Positions 9,711 to 18,136 of a DNA stretch of 64,000 nt are shown here, piece after piece. Location: assembly GCA_002734085.1 (NCBI GenBank), contig NVXV01000007.1:89060-153059 (forward strand). Reading direction: 5' to 3'. Origin of the DNA: Fluviicola sp. Its GTDB lineage: Bacteria > Bacteroidota > Bacteroidia > Flavobacteriales_D > Crocinitomicaceae. The translations under genes and the position numbers were made by a program. Numbering within the stretch: position 1 is the first letter of the stretch; every line of letters begins with the position of its first letter. The notes below the pieces were generated by a model, which searched no databases, was not told where the DNA came from, and saw only the letters and a list, made by a program, of their open reading frames with translations.

Positions 9711-10622
9711 TTAATGGATATATAGTTTTTTGATGAAATTACCTTTAGCAGAATCAATTCGTATAAAATAAATGCCACTTTTGTGTTCAAACGGAACTTT
9801 TTGTGATGCTTTTCCAGATTGAATAATCTTTCCAGAGACATCAGATACTTGGTAATCTGTTGATTCATCTTCTACCTCGAAGTACAGAAATCCGTTTGAA
9901 CCATTAATGGCAAATTCATGCATTTCATTGTTTTCGATACTGTTGGTAGTATCTTGATTATAAACTAAACTTAAGTCATCAACCCATAAAGTGCTTCCTG
10001 TTTCTGAAACTGTACTGTCACCAGAAGTAACTGTAGCAAGAATGTATTCTGGATTTGCAGTACTTACATAACTGAAGGCTTTTGCAAAACGTGTCCAATT
10101 TGCTTGAGCAGCAGTAAATTCATATTTAGCTCTCGCAATCATATTATTTTCAGTTCCATTATAGGGTAAATTTCCTTGATTTACATGTAAAATGATTTCA
10201 ATTTTTCCTTTATCACCATTTTGAGGTGCATACTTGTACCATCCAACGATACTATCTGGTTGGTCAGTAAAAGCGGTATGCCAGCGAGTGTCGTTAGGAT
10301 CGGTATATACATATCCATTTTCAGGATTGAATTCAGCGTGAACACGACCATTCGTCATGATACCATTTGCTTGTATACCAAAAACCTCTTTCACTTCGAG
10401 TTTTAAGCAAAACCCTCCTGTACGACCAGCATCTTGTGATAAGACTTGAGGAGCAGATCCAGCTAGATTATCCGCAGTTTTAAGTGAACTCCAGTTAGTA
10501 GGTTCTTCTTCGGCGGTTCCAATATTGTCCCAAGATTCGAAATCTCCGTTTTGAAGTTGTTGTTGTGAAAAAGTTAGAAAAGAGGCAGTTACCCCAATCA
10601 AAAGCGTAAAAAGTGTTTTCAT
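9711..10622 (-). CDS. PCMD-like T9SS type A secreted protein
   Basis: 303 residues. A signal peptide (1-20) is followed by an LQNGDFESW start, a jelly-roll-like domain and the phrase PDSIVGWYKYAP, then LWVDDLSLVY. This series is typical of PCMD domains (putative carbohydrate-metabolism domain), which probably bind glycans. The last 75 residues are a T9SS type A sorting tail (DVSGKIIQSGK, SGIYFIRID). The gene is the first of a minus-strand pair with the TonB receptor. A function as a surface-exposed, substrate-binding partner of that receptor is plausible but not shown. The PCMD label rests on motif recall; the T9SS tail and secretion are more certain. Confidence 0.7.
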   Translation of the reverse strand: MKTLFTLLIGVTASFLTFSQQQLQNGDFESWDNIGTAEEEPTNWSSLKTADNLAGSAPQVLSQDAGRTGGFCLKLEVKEVFGIQANGIMTNGRVHAEFNPENGYVYTDPNDTRWHTAFTDQPDSIVGWYKYAPQNGDKGKIEIILHVNQGNLPYNGTENNMIARAKYEFTAAQANWTRFAKAFSYVSTANPEYILATVTSGDSTVSETGSTLWVDDLSLVYNQDTTNSIENNEMHEFAINGSNGFLYFEVEDESTDYQVSDVSGKIIQSGKASQKVPFEHKSGIYFIRIDSAKGNFIKKLYIH

Positions 10623-10685
10623 AATAGTGATTTTAAGATGTAAAGTTAGCGCTTTTTGTAATCAAAAAATTAAAAATAAAAAAAA

Positions 10686-10749
10686 GACTCAAAAAAAACT
10701 TATGATGAAGCGTTGATCCCTGCTTCGAGGTAGAAGTTTTTTCTGAGTC
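10686..10749 (-). terminator. Long hairpin with U-tract upstream of the PCMD gene
   Basis: Bases 10686-10701 (gactcaaaaaaaactt) pair over all 16 positions with 10734-10749, with one G-U pair when read as minus-strand RNA. An inner stem pairs 10707-10711 (gaagc) with 10722-10726 (gcttc). On the minus strand the hairpin is followed at once by a run of eight or more T, as in an intrinsic terminator. It lies 64 bases upstream of the PCMD-gene ATG. It may end a short RNA made from the gap, act as an attenuator in a leader, or be a small palindromic mobile repeat. Confidence 0.55.
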
Positions 10750-10948
10750 TAATATCTGCAAGATAACTAGTGCGAAGTATAATTGAACCCCTTCAACAAA
10801 CCCGACTAGCACCTTCAAGACGTATCAAAAAATAAAAAGGTTGGCTACAGATTGAAAAAAGTTGAAAATCATATTGAAGTGGTAGAGAATTCTATCGAAG
10901 TTAAAGATGTTAAGAATCGTGAAATAAATAGATTTCATGTCGTAATCG

Positions 10949-10979
10949 TTGAGTTTTTAACTCTCATTTTATAGGTTTG
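10949..10979 (+). promoter_or_regulatory. Promoter of the DUF4168 gene
   Basis: TTG at 10949-10951, a 20-base spacer and TAGGTTTG at 10972-10979 fit the Bacteroidota -33/-7 pattern. The predicted start is about 18 bases upstream of the ATG at 11004. Confidence 0.6.
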
Positions 10980-11003
10980 TGCTGAATCAAAATTTATACA
11001 ATT

Positions 11004-11456
11004 ATGTTTATAAAAAGCACATTATTATTTGCCAGCTTGGCTTTTTTCGGACTTTCAAATGGATTGTTTGCTCAAGATGAGAGTCAAAATGTTTCTGATG
11101 AAGATCTAGAGGCTTTCGTTGTAATTTACAAAGAAGTCCAAACGGAAAATAAAAAAATTCAACAGAAAATGGTTGGTACGATCCAGGCAGAAGGAATGGA
11201 AATTAAAAGATTTAACGAAATCAATCAAGCAACCGCTAATCCAAATAAAGAAGTCGAAGCGACAACTGAAGAAATGGAAGCGTATAATAAAGTAACAAAA
11301 AAAGTAAAAAAAATACGTACCGACTTTCAGGAAAAAGTAAAAGGAATGATTAATGAGGCTGAAGATATGACGCTTGAAAAATATCAAGAAATATATGCTG
11401 AACTTCAAAAAGATAAATCACTTCAAAAAAAGTTCGGTGAACTGATGAATGGATAA
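11004..11456 (+). CDS. DUF4168-like secreted helical protein
   Basis: 150 residues with a signal peptide (about 1-23, cleaved after FAQ) and an almost wholly helical, charged mature part. The pattern of a first helix, a short loop with FNEINQATANP, an EEMEAYNKV helix and a last helix fits DUF4168, a family of small periplasmic proteins of unknown role. It is monocistronic: its own promoter lies upstream, and a near-perfect terminator palindrome lies downstream at 11524-11560. The strong signals suggest high expression. No enzymatic motif is seen. Confidence 0.7.
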   Translation: MFIKSTLLFASLAFFGLSNGLFAQDESQNVSDEDLEAFVVIYKEVQTENKKIQQKMVGTIQAEGMEIKRFNEINQATANPNKEVEATTEEMEAYNKVTKKVKKIRTDFQEKVKGMINEAEDMTLEKYQEIYAELQKDKSLQKKFGELMNG

Positions 11457-11523
11457 TGTTTACCTTTAAAATTATCAAGTCCTAAATAGCGATACAGATT
11501 ATTAAAGGGTTAATTTATAAATT

Positions 11524-11560
11524 AAAGCTGAGTAATGGTACCATTACTCAGCTTTTTTGA
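11524..11560. terminator. Perfect-palindrome terminator
   Basis: Bases 11524-11539 (aaagctgagtaatggt) are followed by their exact reverse complement at 11540-11555. The plus side then continues with T, giving seven T in all, and the other side starts with AAA preceded by AT-rich sequence. It ends the DUF4168 transcript and could also work, more weakly, for transcripts entering from the minus side. The next gene on the right (minus strand) ends at 11657, so this is a convergent gap. Confidence 0.85.
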
Positions 11561-11656
11561 TTTGTATTGTTTTTTACAGTTGAGTTATGATTATTTCAAA
11601 CTATTACATGACATGAAAATTTTGAGTTTAAAGACAAGTGACCCTAATTTATTGTA

Positions 11657-14203
11657 TTAGCGCACAAGTGTCACATGACCAACTCTTTCATGTCTTTTGT
11701 CTGTTCTATTCTCTTTGAACTTTAATTTCCAGACATAAGTTCCCGCATCTGCTTTTCTACTACTTGCCACCCCATAAGTTCCATCCCATCCAATCAAGTG
11801 GTTTTTAGATTCAAATACAATTTCGCCCCAGCGATTAAAAATTACTAACTCATAATCAAGTGGGGTAAATTCATCTGGGAAAATAGGCACAAAAACTTCA
11901 TTGAACTCATCTCCGTCTGGGGTGAATGAATTCGGTACATGAAGCAATATTTCATTACTTAATTCTATGATTTCATAAATTGAATCTCGACATCCTTCAT
12001 CAGTCATCACTAATAGACCAACAACATATTCTCCAGCAACAGCAGGGAATTCTAACTCTATAAAGTCTTCCGATGAAGTTTGAAAGTTTCCAAAAGTCCA
12101 AAATATAGAATCTTCATATTGAGATGTATTTGTAAACTCTGCTTCTGGTAAAATTACATCTAAGTAATTAGGAGAATAGTCAAAATCGGCAACAGGGTTG
12201 TGGTATACTGTCAAATAATCGTCGATAGCTAGATTGTTATCGCACCCTTCATTACTCTCAACAACTAATTCGACATCGTAGAGAACTGTTTGACTAGTAG
12301 TGTTTGTAATACAGTCACTATAGGTCTCATTGTTACTACTTTGAACTTCTTGACCATTCAAATACCACGTGTTAGTTGCGATAGTAGAAGGATTGTTAAT
12401 TGTGGATAGAGAACTTAATGTCATACACAGTGGAGAACACGAAACTGAAGTATCAGCAGTGAAGTTAACATTTGGTCTAGGGTGAATAACCGTTTCTATA
12501 ATGGTGTCTTGTGTACAACCATGGTTTGTCGTTAACTCAAGTTCTACATTATATGTACCATCTGATGAATATGTGTGAACTGGATTGATATCAGACGATG
12601 TATTGCCATCACCAAAGTCCCATTGCCAGTCAGTTATATTGTTTTGTGTTGCTGCATTACTGACAGATGAGTTATCTGTAAAAATACTTTCCAAATTCAA
12701 ACAAACATTGGGTACAGAAAACGTTGGGTTAGGAAGTGGATAAACTGCTGTTTGTGTATTTGTAGTATCGCTACAACCATTATTTGTTTCAATAATTAAT
12801 TGAACATCGTAAACGTTTTCAGATGAATATGTGTGATTTGGATTTTCTACTGTTGATGTATTTCCATCTCCAAAACTCCAAAACCATGAATTGATAACAT
12901 CGCCGTCAGACTCATCTAACAATGAATTGTCCTCAAAACTTGTGCTTGTTGAGTAACATACACTATCAACTATAATTTGCGCTTCAGGTTGTCTATTTAC
13001 TATTATTGTTGCGGTGTCTTCTGCCTCACAACCGTCAACCATGTAATGGACAATATAGTCACTAGTATTGTTGGGGGATAGTCCGGTTAATGACGAATTC
13101 GTTGAATTGTCAACCTCCCATAAGTAATCTCCACCTGTTTCTGAAACAGTCGTTTGAATATCAACAACTTCTCCTTCACATATCGAAGTGTCTGTGGCTT
13201 CAATAACTGGTATATCTTGTCCGATAATACATACTTCATTTGAATAAGAAGGTGTACCACAATCTCCAACTTCAGCTCTGAAACAAGTGTTATTAAGAGC
13301 TATAGGAGGTGATGTAATTGTGTCACTATTTGCACCTTGGATATCAGTCCAAGGTCCTGATGAGTTAGGGGCTGATTGCCATTGAATATTGTCATCTTCA
13401 TTATTGACTAATGTAAGTAAGACAGTTTCACCAATACACACATCATTATCGTCCGCTGAGGCTGTCCCTGCATCAGGCGAGGGTTCAACATAAATTGTGA
13501 TAGATTCTGTCGTGGTTAACTGACTACATACCTCTGTAATATCAACTGTAAATGTTGAATCTTGAGTGGGACAAACATTTATTTGTGCGTTCGATGAACC
13601 GGTACTCCAGGCGAATGAGGCCGATAGACCACATCCACCACTAACACCTGCAGAAAGAACGGTGCATTCGCCTTCACAAACGGTATCACTGACAGCGTTT
13701 ATAAAGCCTGTTATAGGAGTTGAATTACCAGGGGCGGTAAATACAAATGCTGTTGTCCAGGCTCCAATTTCTGAATTATGATTTTCCCTAAACCTAATTT
13801 GATAGTCAACCCCGGGACATAAGGATGAGAATGGAATTGTTGTTGTGGGATAGGCTTGCAAAACACAGTTCGGTTTTTGCATCTGAGTAGATTGGAAAAA
13901 TGGATATGTATTTAACGGACCGTAAAAACCTGGATTAAACGGTGCTCCATTAAAGTTCTCATTTACACACCTCACTTCAATATCAAGCCAATAAGCTGAG
14001 TTATTACAACCAGTACCACAAGTAGCAGGGTCAGAAGAGGCGTCAACTTCAACTCCATTAGCAGTAACTGTAATTGAAGGGTTAACTAATGCTAATGCAT
14101 GACATGCTCTGTAAGAATTAGACATTAAAATATACGTAAAACAGCCTAAAAGTAGTAGTAATTTTAAGTTTAGTGTATAGTTTAATTTTCTAAAGTTTGA
14201 CAT
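11657..14203 (-). CDS. PKD-domain protein with gliding/T9SS type B sorting tail
   Basis: About 848 residues from the start at 14203 (MSNFRKLNY), chosen because it directly precedes a hydrophobic signal segment; an ATG 28 codons earlier is in frame but gives a poor leader. The order is: signal peptide, a Cys-rich beta domain, Ig-like SprB-type repeats with VCEGE and ICEGEVV phrases, then two clear PKD domains (each with WxFGDGNTSS and NPxHTYSS), two more degenerate beta modules, and a C-terminal domain of about 90 residues beginning HVPNSFTPDGDEFNEVF, with FNRWGEIVF and GTYVWKLKFKE. That last part is the gliding motility-associated, type B T9SS signal. The protein is probably a large surface adhesin. 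No partner PorP/SprF gene lies beside it, unlike many type B cargoes. Confidence 0.87.
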   Translation of the reverse strand: MSNFRKLNYTLNLKLLLLLGCFTYILMSNSYRACHALALVNPSITVTANGVEVDASSDPATCGTGCNNSAYWLDIEVRCVNENFNGAPFNPGFYGPLNTYPFFQSTQMQKPNCVLQAYPTTTIPFSSLCPGVDYQIRFRENHNSEIGAWTTAFVFTAPGNSTPITGFINAVSDTVCEGECTVLSAGVSGGCGLSASFAWSTGSSNAQINVCPTQDSTFTVDITEVCSQLTTTESITIYVEPSPDAGTASADDNDVCIGETVLLTLVNNEDDNIQWQSAPNSSGPWTDIQGANSDTITSPPIALNNTCFRAEVGDCGTPSYSNEVCIIGQDIPVIEATDTSICEGEVVDIQTTVSETGGDYLWEVDNSTNSSLTGLSPNNTSDYIVHYMVDGCEAEDTATIIVNRQPEAQIIVDSVCYSTSTSFEDNSLLDESDGDVINSWFWSFGDGNTSTVENPNHTYSSENVYDVQLIIETNNGCSDTTNTQTAVYPLPNPTFSVPNVCLNLESIFTDNSSVSNAATQNNITDWQWDFGDGNTSSDINPVHTYSSDGTYNVELELTTNHGCTQDTIIETVIHPRPNVNFTADTSVSCSPLCMTLSSLSTINNPSTIATNTWYLNGQEVQSSNNETYSDCITNTTSQTVLYDVELVVESNEGCDNNLAIDDYLTVYHNPVADFDYSPNYLDVILPEAEFTNTSQYEDSIFWTFGNFQTSSEDFIELEFPAVAGEYVVGLLVMTDEGCRDSIYEIIELSNEILLHVPNSFTPDGDEFNEVFVPIFPDEFTPLDYELVIFNRWGEIVFESKNHLIGWDGTYGVASSRKADAGTYVWKLKFKENRTDKRHERVGHVTLVR

Positions 14204-14648
14204 AAATATGTTTCTTTTAACCAACAAAGCAAAAATTTCTTTGTTTATTTTACTAGTTTCAATGTTAAAACGCTTTAACGGCGGCAAAAGTTGTTATAAA
14301 AAATAGAATTCATGAGCGGTTTATTTATTTTTAACGCCTAAATCATTTTTTGTTTTATATTTAACAAATAGTCAGATCAAAATTGATATTAACCATTCAT
14401 GTTCATCACTAATAATGAGGGGTGTAGAAGTTTTGCAAATTTGTGTTAGGATTTTATTTTGCTTGAAAATTATGATTTACATGGTGTTACAGTTCTTAAC
14501 AATATTTTCTTGTAAAAAGTTATATTTCAATTAAACGTTAGTTATAGAATAAAATTTTTTTTGATGAAAAACAATAGTAATTATAAGATTTTGATGTTAT
14601 CTTTCTTATTTAATACGATGAGGGTTCCTTTCGTATAACTTTTTTAAG
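14204..14648. other. Intergenic gap, AT-rich
   Basis: About 445 bases between the minus-strand PKD gene start and the end of mfd. It is very AT-rich with no ORF of note. It should hold the promoter of the PKD gene (near 14205-14290) and the end of the mfd transcript. I see no hairpin with a T-run and no RNA gene. Confidence 0.5.
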
Positions 14649-17600
14649 TTAAAGAATTTGCTTCAGCTTCATCAATGCAACATCCACATTTTTAACTTCC
14701 GTAAATATCAACCTTAATTTATCATTCTTCTCACTCATCTTTACTCCAGTCGGATTTGTTTGAATGAAATTTAAAACTTGTGTAAAAATTGCACTTTCGT
14801 AATAAGGATGTTCAGGATTTGTTATAAAATATCCAATCATTTTTTCAGATTTGATAACCAATTTAATAAATCCAATTTCTTGTGCCTTCCATCTTAACTC
14901 AATCGACTGCATCAATTCTTCAACGACTTCTGGAATGGGACCGAATCGATCGATTAAATGATTTTTAAATTCTGTAAGTCCTTGTTGATCTTCTAAATTA
15001 TCTAGATCCTGATACAGCGCAAGTCGCTCCGATACGTTGTTGACATAATCATCGGGAATTCGAATTTCTAAATCTGTTTCTAAAATACATTCCTGAACAT
15101 ATTGCTGGAAATTATCTGTATTTCGATTTTCAAATACTTCTTTGAATTGGGTTTGCCTTAACTCTTCAATGGCTTCATTTAGGATTTTTTGATACATGTC
15201 AAAACCAATATCAGCAATAAATCCACTTTGTTCACCACCTAGTAAATTACCAGCTCCACGTATGTCCAAATCTTTCATGGCGATATTAAAACCAGCCCCT
15301 AAATCAGAAAACTGTACCAGAGCATTCAATCTCTTTTTGGCTTCTGAAGTCAGCATGTTGAACCTTGGTGCTATCAAATAACAAAAGCCTTTTTTTGTGG
15401 ACCGACCAACTCTTCCGCGCAATTGGTGTAAATCGCTTAGCCCAAAGTTGTTTGCATTGTTAATGATGATTGTATTCGCATTTGAAATATCAATTCCAGA
15501 TTCAATTATTGTTGTTGCAAGTAAAACATCATACTGGTGATTGATAAAATCCATCATCAACTTTTCGAGTTTACTTCCTTCCATTTGACCGTGGCCTATC
15601 GCAACACGAACACCGGGGCACAAACGTTGAATCATTCCAGCAACTTCCTTGATGTTTTCTAATCTATTATGGACAAAATAGACCTGTCCACCTCGTGTTA
15701 CTTCGTAGGAAATTGCATCTCGTATGATTTCCTCATTAAACTCGATGATTTCAGTTAAAACGGGTTGTCTATTTGGTGGAGGAGTATTGATAATACTTAA
15801 ATCTCTAGCGCCCATCAACGAAAATTGCAGTGTTCTCGGAATTGGAGTTGCTGTTAAAGTCAACGTATCGACAGTAGCTTTGAGTGTTTTTAATTTGTCT
15901 TTTACCGAAACACCAAATTTCTGCTCTTCGTCAATAATGATTAGTCCTAAATCTTTAAACTTAACTGATTTTCCTACAATTTTATGCGTACCGATTAAAA
16001 TATCAATCTTACCTTCTTCTAATCTTTTAAGCGTATCGGTAACTTGTTTTGCAGATTTAAATCGATTAATGTAATCCACATTTACTGGGAAGTCTTTTAG
16101 TCTTTCTTTGAAAGAACGAGCATGCTGAAGAGAAAGGATTGTTGTAGGAACTAAAACAGCTACTTGTTTTCCATCCGTAGCAGCTTTAAATGCTGCGCGA
16201 ATGGCAATTTCTGTTTTTCCAAATCCAACATCACCACAGATTAAACGATCCATGGGTGTGTCTTTTTCCATGTCTTCCTTTACCGCTTCAGTGGCTTTTA
16301 GCTGATCTGGCGTGTCTTCATAAATGAAAGATGCTTCTAATTCATTTTGCAAATAAGTATCTGGCGTAAATGCAAACCCTGGTCGACTTTTCCGTTTGGC
16401 ATAAAGTTCAATGAGATCAAAAGCAATCTCTTTGATTTTTTTCTTTGTTTTATTTTTGAGTTTTGTCCATGTCTGTGTTCCCAGTTTATTCATTTTGGGA
16501 ATGCTTCCATCTTTTCCTGTAAATTTTGAAATTCTATGTAAAGAGTGAATGGAAACATAAAGCACATCGTTGTCTTTATAGATCAATCGGATTGCCTCTT
16601 GAGGCTTTCCATTGACATCAATCGTTTGTAAACCGCTAAACTGTCCAACTCCATGATCGATGTGTGTAACATAATCTCCTTTTTGAAGGTTGTAAATCTC
16701 TTTTAATGTTAACGCTTGTTTTGCCTGTCTAAACCCTTCTTTAAGTCTGAATCGATGATAGCGCTCAAAAATTTGGTGATCAGTATAACAAACTATCTTG
16801 AGTTCATCCGAAATAAAACCTTCGTGCAGTGCACAGTTGATAGAAGAAAATTCTACATCAGCTCCAATGTCTTGAAAAATATCGTGTAAGCGCTCAATTT
16901 GTTTGGGCTGATTGGAAAAGATTAGATTATCAAACTTGTTTTTCCTACGCTCGCGTAAATCTTCGGTTAGTAATTCGAAGTTTTTATTAAATGCTGGTTG
17001 AGGTTTAAAATTAAAAGTGATAGTCTCCGTTGCTTTATTTGAGTAATCTGGCCCCCACTCAATTTGTGTGAATAGATCAACTTGTTTCAACCATTCATTG
17101 GGGTGAAAATACAATTCTGAAGGCAAACTCCTTTTAACTGGCGTTTCCTCCAATTGACTGTGTATTTTAACTGCTTTTTGATATTCTTTATCTAATCTGG
17201 CCTCAATCTCTTTATGAGAGCTAACCCAAACGGTTGAATTCGCACCAATAAAAGCCAAGAAAGAACCATTTTCAGATTGGTCTAGTGAATGTTGCACGTC
17301 TGGCACAATATGAAAAAACTCATGTTGCTTTATCGAAAGCTGACTAACAGGATCGAATGTCCGAATAGAGTCAATTTCATCACCAAAAAATTCAAGACGA
17401 AAAGGTTGGTCGTTGGAATACGAAAAGATATCCATGATTCCACCTCTGATTGCAAACTGACCGGGTTCATAAACAAAATCAACTACTGTAAAACCATATT
17501 CTTGTAATAATTCATTTAGAAAATCTTGAGAATACTCTTTCCCTTTTTCAATGCGAAAAGTATGTGATTCTAATCGTTGTTTCGTTGGAACTAACTCAAA

Positions 17601-17984
17601 CAGCGCTTCAGGATAAGTGACAATCCATGTATTAGGCGATTTTGAAATTTTCTCAAGTGTTTCGGCACGACTCACCACATTTGCATTATCTGTTTCTTCA
17701 ACTTTATAAGGTGTTTTATACGATGCCGGATAAAAAACAATTCGCTTGTCTTCAGGGTAAAGTCCTTGTAAATCATTTAAAAAGTAAGCAGCATCCTCTT
17801 TGTCTTGTAAGATAAACAGATGGTGATTGGGTACTTGCTCAGCCACTGCAGCAGATGTAAGCGCTCGACTAGCACCCACAATTCCTTTCCATTGAATTTT
17901 AGCTTGGTCATATTGAAGTTTGTCAATGGTTTGATCTACCCCTTCTAATTGCTGAAACTTACCTTTTAACTGTTTTATATCCAT
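14649..17984 (-). CDS. mfd: Transcription-repair coupling factor
   Basis: 1111 residues in the usual Mfd order: a UvrB-like N-terminal part (about 1-400, with FVYEPGQFAIRGGIMDIFSY), the RNA polymerase-interacting domain (about 430-510, with GDYVTHIDHGVGQF), an SF2 translocase with Walker A GDVGFGKTE near 581 and DEEQ near 686, the second helicase lobe (TTIIESGIDI, QLRGRVGRS) and the C-terminal TRCF domain. Mfd moves RNA polymerase stalled at DNA damage and recruits UvrA. The DEEQ box, rather than DEAD or DECH, is as expected for Mfd. The length is a little below the 1150 of E. coli, as is common in Bacteroidota. The gene stands alone, with a TATCTTTG box about 30 bases before its start. Confidence 0.97.
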   Translation of the reverse strand: MDIKQLKGKFQQLEGVDQTIDKLQYDQAKIQWKGIVGASRALTSAAVAEQVPNHHLFILQDKEDAAYFLNDLQGLYPEDKRIVFYPASYKTPYKVEETDNANVVSRAETLEKISKSPNTWIVTYPEALFELVPTKQRLESHTFRIEKGKEYSQDFLNELLQEYGFTVVDFVYEPGQFAIRGGIMDIFSYSNDQPFRLEFFGDEIDSIRTFDPVSQLSIKQHEFFHIVPDVQHSLDQSENGSFLAFIGANSTVWVSSHKEIEARLDKEYQKAVKIHSQLEETPVKRSLPSELYFHPNEWLKQVDLFTQIEWGPDYSNKATETITFNFKPQPAFNKNFELLTEDLRERRKNKFDNLIFSNQPKQIERLHDIFQDIGADVEFSSINCALHEGFISDELKIVCYTDHQIFERYHRFRLKEGFRQAKQALTLKEIYNLQKGDYVTHIDHGVGQFSGLQTIDVNGKPQEAIRLIYKDNDVLYVSIHSLHRISKFTGKDGSIPKMNKLGTQTWTKLKNKTKKKIKEIAFDLIELYAKRKSRPGFAFTPDTYLQNELEASFIYEDTPDQLKATEAVKEDMEKDTPMDRLICGDVGFGKTEIAIRAAFKAATDGKQVAVLVPTTILSLQHARSFKERLKDFPVNVDYINRFKSAKQVTDTLKRLEEGKIDILIGTHKIVGKSVKFKDLGLIIIDEEQKFGVSVKDKLKTLKATVDTLTLTATPIPRTLQFSLMGARDLSIINTPPPNRQPVLTEIIEFNEEIIRDAISYEVTRGGQVYFVHNRLENIKEVAGMIQRLCPGVRVAIGHGQMEGSKLEKLMMDFINHQYDVLLATTIIESGIDISNANTIIINNANNFGLSDLHQLRGRVGRSTKKGFCYLIAPRFNMLTSEAKKRLNALVQFSDLGAGFNIAMKDLDIRGAGNLLGGEQSGFIADIGFDMYQKILNEAIEELRQTQFKEVFENRNTDNFQQYVQECILETDLEIRIPDDYVNNVSERLALYQDLDNLEDQQGLTEFKNHLIDRFGPIPEVVEELMQSIELRWKAQEIGFIKLVIKSEKMIGYFITNPEHPYYESAIFTQVLNFIQTNPTGVKMSEKNDKLRLIFTEVKNVDVALMKLKQIL

Positions 17985-18015
17985 GAATATTTTCCTCTGT
18001 CTATATAATGCTTGG

Positions 18016-18023
18016 CAAAGATA
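18016..18023 (-). promoter_or_regulatory. -7 box of mfd promoter
   Basis: TATCTTTG on the minus strand matches TAnnTTTG and lies 31 bases before the mfd ATG (17984). The expected -33 position reads TTC rather than TTG, so it is an imperfect but plausible promoter. Confidence 0.45.
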
Positions 18024-18136
18024 ATTGTTCTAGGTTAGAGTTCGAACACATTTGAAAACTAACTATGCTTTGCAGTGTTGTATTGTGAAATATTTTTATC
18101 CTTACTTTTACAGAAATCAAAAGGATTTAATTTCCA

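Noticed and set aside
10770-10800. GGTTCAATT stretch (minus strand) resembling a tRNA T-loop
   Set aside because: No 5-base-pair stem or acceptor stem can be built around it, and no anticodon arm is present.
10633-10818. 61-codon minus-strand frame before the PCMD gene
   Set aside because: It spans the long hairpin and T-run; the codons follow the palindrome and show no protein pattern.
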